Assembly (NCBI GenBank): GCA_040403075.1
Contig: JBBALJ010000058.1
Span: 1-19,532, forward strand
Source of the DNA: RGVD01 sp040403075
Lineage (GTDB): Bacteria; Bacteroidota; Bacteroidia; UKL13-3
DNA: 19,532 nt
Direction of reading: 5' to 3'
This document shows, one piece after another, positions 13,934-19,532 of this stretch. Position numbers and translations under genes: made by a program. Every line of letters begins with the position of its first letter. The stretch's first letter is position 1. The notes under the pieces are model-generated. The model was given only the letters and a program-made list of their open reading frames with translations, searched no databases and was not told the origin of the DNA.

Positions 13934-16900
13934 ATGATTACAAAGCGATTAGCTATAAAAATAGCCCTGTTTTTCTTGTTGTTAAATACGGCAGCAAAAG
14001 CACAGCGCACCATGATTTATGACGATAATATTCGTTACTATAACCGCGGCCTTGAACTGTTCGACAAAGAAAAATTTGCAGTAGCCCAAAAGCATTTTAC
14101 TTGGTTTGCTGGATTCACCACAGACCGCACTTATAAAGCCCGAGCTGAATACTATGCTGCCACTTGTGCTATGGAATTATTCAATGCCAATGCAGTTTCT
14201 ATGCTTAAAGGTGTTATTCGAAATTATCCTGATTGGACTGTTTCAAAATTGGCCATGTACCAATTAGGTAGGTTATATTACCGCAACAAAAACAATAAAG
14301 AAGCCGTGTATTACTTCGACCAAGTGGATGCTGAGTATTTGGCTGAAAACGATGTGAGAGAATATTATTTCGATAAAGGGTATTGCTTGTTTAAAGTGGA
14401 TAGTTTTGAAAAGTCGAAAGCGGCCTTGAAACCTATCAAAGACGAAAAGACTAAGTATTATGATGCTACCAATTATTACTATGGTTATGTGTGCTACAAA
14501 AACGCTGATTACGATGAAGCCTTAGAGCATTTTGCTAGGGTAAAACACCACAAGACTTTTGGTCCTTTATCTAATATTTATGTAGCCCAAATCTATTTCA
14601 GTCGCAAGCAATACAATGATGTGATTGCCTATTGCGATACCATCACTAACAATGAAGTTGCCACCGATATTTCGGGCATGTTAGGTCAATCACACTACAA
14701 TTTAGGAAATTATCAAAAGGCATTGCCATACCTTGAGAAGTTTACCAACGAAGCACCTGTAGCACCTAGCAATAATGATATTTACAGATTGGCTTATAGT
14801 TATTTTAAAAATAACCAATACGATAAAGCGATAGATCAATTCTTGAAAATAGCTGAAAATACAGACACCTTAACCCAATACGCTCTATACAATTTGGGTA
14901 AATGTTATATTGAAGTAAACAAGAAACCAAATGCCCGCACAGCATTTAATAAAGCCGCTGAGATTGATTATAACAAAGTAATTTCAGAATGGTCCATTTT
15001 CAATTCGGCTAAATTGGCCAATGAATTATTGCTTAACTCAGCAGCCATTTACAACTACAAAAAGTTTATAGAGAAATTTCCTGAGTCGGATTTGATTGAT
15101 GAAGCCAAAAGTAATTTGAGTCAATTGCTCTTATCTTCAAAAAATTATAAAGAGGCCATCAACTTTTTAGAAAGCATAAAAACGCCAAGTGACAAGGATT
15201 TATTGGGATTGCAAAGGGTTTACTATTACCAAGCAGAGCAATTTTATTTGAATAATGATTATGATAATGCAGCCATTTATTTTAACAAAGCCGCTGAAAC
15301 TACTTATGATAAAAGGATTCTTAGCCTAAGTTATTTTTGGTTAGGTGAGATTGAATATAAAAACAATGCTTACCAAAATGCCATTGCTGATTATAAAAAA
15401 GCCTTAACATTTGAAGAGTTAAAAAAGACCAGGTTCTATTTTTTGAGTGTATATAACCTAGGATATGCTCAGTTGAAGGCAGAAGAATACAACAATGCCA
15501 TTGAGCAATTTAAAAAATATGTATTGTTAGATGCTGCAGTTAGCAACCCTGAGGTGTATACGGATGCTGTTATCAGAACAGCTGATTGTTATTTTGTGCA
15601 AAGAAGTTACGATAAAGCCATTGAATACTATAACCTGGTAATCGACAAAAAACTGAATGGTGCTGATTATGCCATGTACCAAAAGTCATTGGTGCAAGGT
15701 GTAGTGAATAGAAATAATGATAAGATTACAAGTTTACGTTCCCTTATCAATCAATTTCCAAAATCAGTTTTTATTGATGATGCCTTGTTTGACATTGCCA
15801 AAGTGCATTTGCAAAACGAAGAATATGCTACAGCAGTTTCTGAGTTTGATAACATCATCACCAATTACCCAAGAAGTATTTACATCCGTAAAGCCATGTT
15901 AAATAAAGGCCTGGCCTTGTTTAACCAAGACAAAGATGATGATGCTTTATCTACTATCAAAACCTTAATCAAAACCTACCCACAAACAGATGAAAGTCGT
16001 GAGGCATTGGTATTGGTGAGAAACATATTGGTAAACAAAGGCGAAAGCGAAAAGCTTGAAGATATGTATCGCAATTTGCCAAACATCACCATTGCACCTA
16101 GTACACAAGATTCAATAACCTATGAAGCCGCTTTTAATAATTACAAGAACAATGATTGTGCTAAAGCCAGCAAGGGATTTGCCAATTATATCAGCCGTTT
16201 TCCAGGTGGTTATTTTATGTTGAAAGCCAATTATTTTAAAGCTGAGTGTGATTATAAATTGAAAAACAATGATGATGCATTGGCTTGCTATGAATATGTG
16301 GTTAGCAATACCCGTAGCGACTATACTGAGCGCAGCACAAGGCAAGCAGCCATTTTGTATTTTGGTAAAAAGAACTATGAGAAGGCTTATGAATACTATG
16401 CAGCCCTTGAAAGGATAGCAGGTAATAAAGACAATTTGCATGTTTCATTACTCGGACAAATGCGTTGCGCAGGTTTGATGCAAAAAACAGATACTGCTGC
16501 GGCTGCATCATTCAAATACATCAATTCGGGTATAGCACAAAAGGATGGTTTGGTTGAAGCGCGTTACAATACAGGTAAGTTCTATATCAGTCGCAATAAG
16601 CCTGATTCAGCCATGCCTGATTTTCAATTTGTATTGAAAGAAAGTAAAAATGTATTGGCGGCAGAGTCAAAATACAATATTGCTTACATACAGTTTTTAC
16701 GTAAAGAGTTTAAAGGTGCCACCAAAACCATTACAGAGCTTAACAATCAGTTTACTGAATATGACTATTGGGTAGCAAAAGGCTTTATCCTTTGGTCGGA
16801 TATTTATGTAAAAATGAATGACCTTTTCCAAGCTAAGGCCACCTTACAAAGTGTGTTGGAAGGTTATGAAGGAGATGGAGACATCAAACAAATTGCCCAA

Positions 16901-16990
16901 GAGAAGTTGAACAAAGTGATAGAACTTGAAAGCAAAAACAAATCAGAACAAAAGAAAAAAATAGAAGACAGAATAGATAAAGAAAATTAG
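13934..16990 (+). CDS. Large exported tetratricopeptide-repeat protein
   Basis: This 1018-residue protein has a signal peptide (about 1-24, LAIKIALFFLLLNTAAKAQ) and is then built almost wholly of TPR helices (about 33-990). Recurrent units follow the A-x3-Y/F-x2-A/I and YxxAxxYFxKA patterns, for example YDNAAIYFNKAAE, YQNAIADYKKAL and YDKAIEYYNLVI. The tail (about 995-1018) is Lys/Glu-rich. It would sit in the periplasm or on the envelope as a scaffold; no catalytic motif is seen. The next gene, an outer-membrane barrel, starts 83 bp downstream on the same strand, and the pair is probably functional. Some units resemble BamD/YbgF-type TPRs, but the length is much greater. Confidence 0.88.
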   Translation: MITKRLAIKIALFFLLLNTAAKAQRTMIYDDNIRYYNRGLELFDKEKFAVAQKHFTWFAGFTTDRTYKARAEYYAATCAMELFNANAVSMLKGVIRNYPDWTVSKLAMYQLGRLYYRNKNNKEAVYYFDQVDAEYLAENDVREYYFDKGYCLFKVDSFEKSKAALKPIKDEKTKYYDATNYYYGYVCYKNADYDEALEHFARVKHHKTFGPLSNIYVAQIYFSRKQYNDVIAYCDTITNNEVATDISGMLGQSHYNLGNYQKALPYLEKFTNEAPVAPSNNDIYRLAYSYFKNNQYDKAIDQFLKIAENTDTLTQYALYNLGKCYIEVNKKPNARTAFNKAAEIDYNKVISEWSIFNSAKLANELLLNSAAIYNYKKFIEKFPESDLIDEAKSNLSQLLLSSKNYKEAINFLESIKTPSDKDLLGLQRVYYYQAEQFYLNNDYDNAAIYFNKAAETTYDKRILSLSYFWLGEIEYKNNAYQNAIADYKKALTFEELKKTRFYFLSVYNLGYAQLKAEEYNNAIEQFKKYVLLDAAVSNPEVYTDAVIRTADCYFVQRSYDKAIEYYNLVIDKKLNGADYAMYQKSLVQGVVNRNNDKITSLRSLINQFPKSVFIDDALFDIAKVHLQNEEYATAVSEFDNIITNYPRSIYIRKAMLNKGLALFNQDKDDDALSTIKTLIKTYPQTDESREALVLVRNILVNKGESEKLEDMYRNLPNITIAPSTQDSITYEAAFNNYKNNDCAKASKGFANYISRFPGGYFMLKANYFKAECDYKLKNNDDALACYEYVVSNTRSDYTERSTRQAAILYFGKKNYEKAYEYYAALERIAGNKDNLHVSLLGQMRCAGLMQKTDTAAAASFKYINSGIAQKDGLVEARYNTGKFYISRNKPDSAMPDFQFVLKESKNVLAAESKYNIAYIQFLRKEFKGATKTITELNNQFTEYDYWVAKGFILWSDIYVKMNDLFQAKATLQSVLEGYEGDGDIKQIAQEKLNKVIELESKNKSEQKKKIEDRIDKEN

Positions 16991-17018
16991 TTGATAGTTG
17001 TCTGTTGACAGTTGATAG
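16987..17018 (+). repeat. GTTGATAGTTG-type intergenic repeat, copy 2
   Basis: It begins at the TAG stop of the TPR gene and closely matches 18723-18754. It is followed by three CTGTGAA words (17025-17060). Confidence 0.6.
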
Positions 17019-17073
17019 AATTTATCTGTGAACTGTGAACCCAATAACTGTGAATCATAAAACCTGAACTAAA

Positions 17074-18726
17074 ATGAAAAAAATACTATTTATAATTTGC
17101 TTGATACTTTTAGTTCTAAATGTATCTGCGCAGCAAAAAGATTCTTTGATAAAGGCCAATGAGATAGAGGTAATCAAAACCTTTAAGCCTACCTTATCGG
17201 ACGCTATCAAAATACCGGTGAATCCCAATCCTGAAACACCTGAGAGCACCATGCCTGAGTTTAAATACAAACAACCTGAGCAGCAATACCAAACCTTGCC
17301 CACCATGTATGCCATTAAACCCATCAGTTTGGGAACAGCCTTATTGCCTAAGTTAAAAAACAACTATACCCGCATAGGTTTTGGGAACTATGTCACACCC
17401 ATGTTTGAGATTTATTTGACTTCACTACGAAATAAAAACTGGCAAGGTGGCGTGTTTGCTAAACACCTTTCTTCATCAGGTGATAAGGAGTTTAATAATT
17501 TTAGCAACAATACTTTGTATGCCTTTGGTAAGCGTTTCTTTGATGCAGGTAGCATCTCTGCAGATGCCTACTATTATCGTAATGTGGCTTATTTGTATGG
17601 CTATCCCAATGATGCTGTAAAGCCAAAGGAAGATACTTCTAAATTGGTTTATAACACCATTGATGTGAAATTGGCTTACGAAAACAAGGTGAAAGATAGC
17701 AATGACTTGTCGTTGAAGGTAAATGCCAGCTACTATAACTACAGCAACAACAAAGACGTAACGGACAATGACTTTTTAGCAGCAGGTATTTTTAGCAAAA
17801 GGTATGTTGGTGTTTTGTTTGATTTGAAAACAGCTATTAATATCAACAATACAGGTTATAAACACTTTTCGTACAATAGAACCTATTTCGATTTTAACCC
17901 GAGAGCAACACTTAATGAGGTGGACTTTTATCTGAAAGGTGGTTTTAATTTAACCTATATGAGTGATAGCAATCGATCTGATCAATCGGGTGTTTTCTTT
18001 TACCCAGTGGCTGAAGCGGGCTATCATATCATCAAAGAAAAACTAACTACCTATGCTGGATTAACAGGAGACTACAAGAAAAACACTTTCCGAAGCATTA
18101 GTAGCGAAAATCCCTTTACCTTGGGTAGAAGCGATTCTGCTTTGCATGGCATTTATAATACCAACAAACAAATTGAATTCTATTTGGGATTAAAAGGCAG
18201 TTTAGGCAAGCGCACTTTCTTTAGCATCTATGGTTCGGTAGCCAATTACAAAAATATGTTGTTCTTTGGGTATGAAGCGGGCAGGTATTCTCAATTGCCT
18301 TTGTATGATAATGGCAAAGTAACCCTTACCACCATGCAGTTAGAATTGAACCACCATTTTGGTGAGAAATTCAGAACGGGTTTAACACTTACCAATTATG
18401 GTTATAGCATGGAAAAATTAGGTCAACCTTATTCTAAACCAAGCTTTGAAGCCAAGTGGAACAACAGTTTTAACATAGCTGACAAGTTCCTATTCAGATT
18501 GGATTTATTCTATATGAACGAAAGAACAGCATATAACATCACTGATAAAAAAGAAGTAAAACTAAATGCCATGGTAGATGCCAATTTTGCCATTGATTAC
18601 AGATATAACAAGCATGTATCTGCATTCTTAAACATAAACAATTTTGCTAACAACCAATACCAACGCTGGTTAAACTACAATGTGTATGGCTTTAATGTGT
18701 TGGGTGGAATGACTTTTACTTTTTAG
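17074..18726 (+). CDS. Outer-membrane beta-barrel protein
   Basis: This 550-residue protein has a signal peptide (1-20, cleaved after VSAQ or just before it). A conserved-looking pre-barrel stretch follows (about 30-48, IEVIKTFKPTLSDAIKIP) with a Pro-rich linker (about 48-72). From about 85 to the end, alternating aromatic/hydrophobic strands indicate a beta-barrel. The C-terminus, MTFTF, ends in Phe, as BAM substrates do. No TonB plug or TonB box is evident, so it is not a classical TonB-dependent receptor. Similar barrel proteins occur beside large TPR proteins in Bacteroidota, which suggests joint work in envelope assembly or transport, but the substrate is unknown. Confidence 0.82.
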   Translation: MKKILFIICLILLVLNVSAQQKDSLIKANEIEVIKTFKPTLSDAIKIPVNPNPETPESTMPEFKYKQPEQQYQTLPTMYAIKPISLGTALLPKLKNNYTRIGFGNYVTPMFEIYLTSLRNKNWQGGVFAKHLSSSGDKEFNNFSNNTLYAFGKRFFDAGSISADAYYYRNVAYLYGYPNDAVKPKEDTSKLVYNTIDVKLAYENKVKDSNDLSLKVNASYYNYSNNKDVTDNDFLAAGIFSKRYVGVLFDLKTAININNTGYKHFSYNRTYFDFNPRATLNEVDFYLKGGFNLTYMSDSNRSDQSGVFFYPVAEAGYHIIKEKLTTYAGLTGDYKKNTFRSISSENPFTLGRSDSALHGIYNTNKQIEFYLGLKGSLGKRTFFSIYGSVANYKNMLFFGYEAGRYSQLPLYDNGKVTLTTMQLELNHHFGEKFRTGLTLTNYGYSMEKLGQPYSKPSFEAKWNNSFNIADKFLFRLDLFYMNERTAYNITDKKEVKLNAMVDANFAIDYRYNKHVSAFLNINNFANNQYQRWLNYNVYGFNVLGGMTFTF

Positions 18727-18754
18727 TTGATTGTTGTCGGTTGATAGTTGATAG
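18723..18754 (+). repeat. GTTGATAGTTG-type intergenic repeat, copy 3
   Basis: It begins at the TAG stop of the barrel gene and closely matches 16987-17018, including TTAGTTGAT and GTTGATAGTTGATAG-like words. Confidence 0.6.
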
Positions 18755-18789
18755 GAATTCAGTGTATAAACTTTGCCCTTTCCTTGCCC

Positions 18790-18810
18790 TTGCAGGCGTC
18801 CCGCCTGCAA
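18790..18810. repeat. Perfect GC-rich palindrome
   Basis: TTGCAGGCG (18790-18798), loop TCC, CGCCTGCAA (18802-18810): a perfect 9-bp stem in AT-rich surroundings, with four degenerate copies in 13162-13727. It lies about 64 bp after the barrel gene and could stop transcription or be a REP-like repeat; no T run follows. Confidence 0.7.
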
Positions 18811-18862
18811 GATTGATTATGGTGCTAACTTAACTTTTTAAACCCGTAACAGAGACAAACAT

Positions 18863-18893
18863 TTCATTTTAAATCCTTAGAGCGCTTTGCTAA
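18863..18893 (+). repeat. 31-bp perfect direct repeat, copy 1
   Basis: It begins TTCATTTTAAATCC and ends GCGCTTTGCTAA. The identical 31 bases recur at 19422-19452, bracketing the parD unit. Confidence 0.85.
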
Positions 18894-18921
18894 CTCTCAG
18901 GATAGTTGGGGTTTTATTAGT

Positions 18922-18966
18922 CAATTAAGCGAGATTAAATATTCATTTGCTGATTATGTATTTCAT
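18922..18966 (-). pseudogene. parE toxin remnant
   Basis: On the minus strand an ATG at 18966-18964 overlaps the parD stop as ATGA, the usual parD-parE junction. The frame reads MKYIISK, then TGA, IFNLA, TAA. MxYIISK plus a hydrophobic xxDLA-like segment resembles the N-terminus of ParE toxins, broken by two stops within 14 codons. Nothing ParE-like is visible after that, and the 31-bp repeat begins 29 bp further on. The match is short, so the call rests partly on its position. Confidence 0.5.
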
Positions 18967-19214
18967 TTTTCAGCAACATGTTTGTTATGTAAATTTTTAA
19001 GAAAAGACTCACGATTGAAATTTTCAACGAATCCAGATTTTTCACCCTTTTTTAACTCATTAATCAGTTCCGCCTTTTTGCTTTCTTCATATTCAAACAT
19101 TCTTAATGCTGCGCGAACAACCTCACTTGCCGAGGAGAACTTACCAGATTTTACTTGTTCATTAATAAAGCTATCAAAATAATCCCCTAGTAAAATGGAT
19201 GTGTTCTTTGCCAT
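18963..19214 (-). CDS. parD: ParD-family antitoxin, apparently without its toxin
   Basis: This 83-residue protein has an N-terminal ribbon-helix-helix DNA-binding domain (NTSILLGDYFDSFINEQV as strand and first helix, SSASEVVRAALRMFE as second helix). It is followed by a charged C-terminal part (about 45-83) that would wrap a ParE toxin. ParD proteins repress their own operon and neutralise ParE. The start ATG (19214-19212) lies about 16 nt after a predicted start of transcription, and a palindromic operator sits inside the promoter. Downstream only a stop-riddled ParE stub remains. The unit is bracketed by 31-bp direct repeats, which suggests a separately acquired cassette. It may now be an orphan antitoxin or a neutral relic. 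Confidence 0.88.
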   Translation of the reverse strand: MAKNTSILLGDYFDSFINEQVKSGKFSSASEVVRAALRMFEYEESKKAELINELKKGEKSGFVENFNRESFLKNLHNKHVAEK

Positions 19215-19234
19215 AATATGTATGATTTTAGATT

Positions 19235-19264
19235 CAAATATACCAAGTCTTGGTATTTATTCAA
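19235..19264 (-). promoter_or_regulatory. Predicted parD promoter
   Basis: Read on the minus strand, TTG (19264-19262), 19 bp, then TATATTTG (19242-19235) fits the Bacteroidota consensus. Its spacing equals that of the PASTA gene promoter. Confidence 0.6.
19240..19256. promoter_or_regulatory. Palindromic parD operator
   Basis: ATACCAAG-T-CTTGGTAT is a perfect palindrome with 8-bp arms, lying between and partly over the promoter boxes, 26 bp before the parD start. Autorepression by ParD at such palindromes is known for the family. Confidence 0.65.
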
Positions 19265-19532
19265 TTTTTTTTTCTTTAAATGGAATGCTGAATTGGCCAG
19301 GTATAAGATCTAAGTGCGAATCCCGATATTCACAAAAGCCGTGTAAAAATCCGAATAAATGAAGAAAACCACAAGGGTAAATAATAACATTACTTCTTAA
19401 ACACGTGTATAAGAAACTACGTTCATTTTAAATCCTTAGAGCGCTTTGCTAAAACATTGAAGATTGGAAAATTATTGAATCATTATTTTTTTAAATTTTT
19501 AATTAGGTATATTGCTTTAAATTTATTTGAAA
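19265..19532. other. Right-edge intergenic stretch, no gene seen
   Basis: AT-rich DNA with no believable open frame. It holds an 18-bp near-palindrome, CTTAAACACGTGTATAAG (19396-19413, one mismatched pair), and the second 31-bp repeat. Confidence 0.5.
19422..19452 (+). repeat. 31-bp perfect direct repeat, copy 2
   Basis: Identical to 18863-18893 over all 31 bases, same orientation, 559 bp apart start to start. Confidence 0.85.

Noticed and set aside
13801..14022. A plus-strand frame overlapping the TPR gene start
   Set aside because: It overlaps the signal peptide of the TPR protein in another frame and has no family features.
18982..19182. A 66-codon plus-strand frame
   Set aside because: It is the complement of the clear parD gene.
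18863..19452. Integron cassette with attC sites
   Set aside because: The 31-bp repeats do not show the paired core sites and fold expected for attC, and no integron integrase is in the window.
1..19532. CRISPR arrays, tRNA or rRNA genes
   Set aside because: No regularly spaced repeat-spacer pattern and no recognisable tRNA or rRNA segments were seen; the phased boxes are far too short and close for CRISPR.

Overview
The window looks like a chromosomal segment of a low-GC Bacteroidota (Sphingobacteriia/Chitinophagia-like). The evidence is a type IX secretion C-terminal sorting domain, promoters of the TTG-N17/19-TAnnTTTG type, and an IntDOT-like tyrosine recombinase. The host genus cannot be fixed from the sequence.

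Region 1 (1-6786) is a small integrative element inserted in the 3' end of mnmE. The window opens with the last 17 codons of mnmE (ending FCIGK-stop). The 18 bases coding for that end (38-55) recur at 6769-6786 with one mismatch, so they are very likely attL and attR of a 6.75-kb element. In order it encodes: a zinc-finger/double helix-turn-helix protein, the integrase, a 363-residue protein of unknown function in the same operon, an excisionase-like HTH protein, a 70-residue unknown, a RepA/RecA-like ATPase, a zinc-finger/Toprim primase-like protein, and on the other strand next to attR a 72-residue membrane protein. The order int, small HTH gene, primase recalls NBU-type mobilizable elements, but no relaxase gene is present. 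Three leaders (before 293, 3343 and 5051) carry TTACTAA-like words repeated about every 10 bp. The last one forms a symmetric six-box dyad and is a candidate origin or regulator-binding site. Short motifs (ATTTGTACCTT, AAATACTTG) are shared by the two element ends and are candidate recombinase arm or excisionase sites.

Region 2 (6787-13105) is host chromosome: a repeat-bearing intergenic stretch, then five same-strand genes. These are a PASTA-domain membrane protein whose promoter abuts its start codon, a large T9SS-sorted cell-surface protein with three similar modules, a single-domain rhodanese, a DUF3467 protein and a HerA/DUF853-type ATPase. The first three are tightly packed (5-7 bp gaps) and probably co-transcribed.

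Region 3 (13106-13933) has no convincing gene. It holds a 73-bp direct repeat and several imperfect copies of a GC-rich palindrome that is perfect at 18790-18810.

Region 4 (13934-18726) encodes a 1018-residue exported TPR protein followed by a 550-residue outer-membrane beta-barrel protein, which probably work together in the envelope.

Region 5 (18727-19532) holds a parD antitoxin gene on the minus strand, with its own promoter and palindromic operator. It is followed by only a broken stub of parE and is bracketed by perfect 31-bp direct repeats. It may be a small transferred or decaying toxin-antitoxin cassette.
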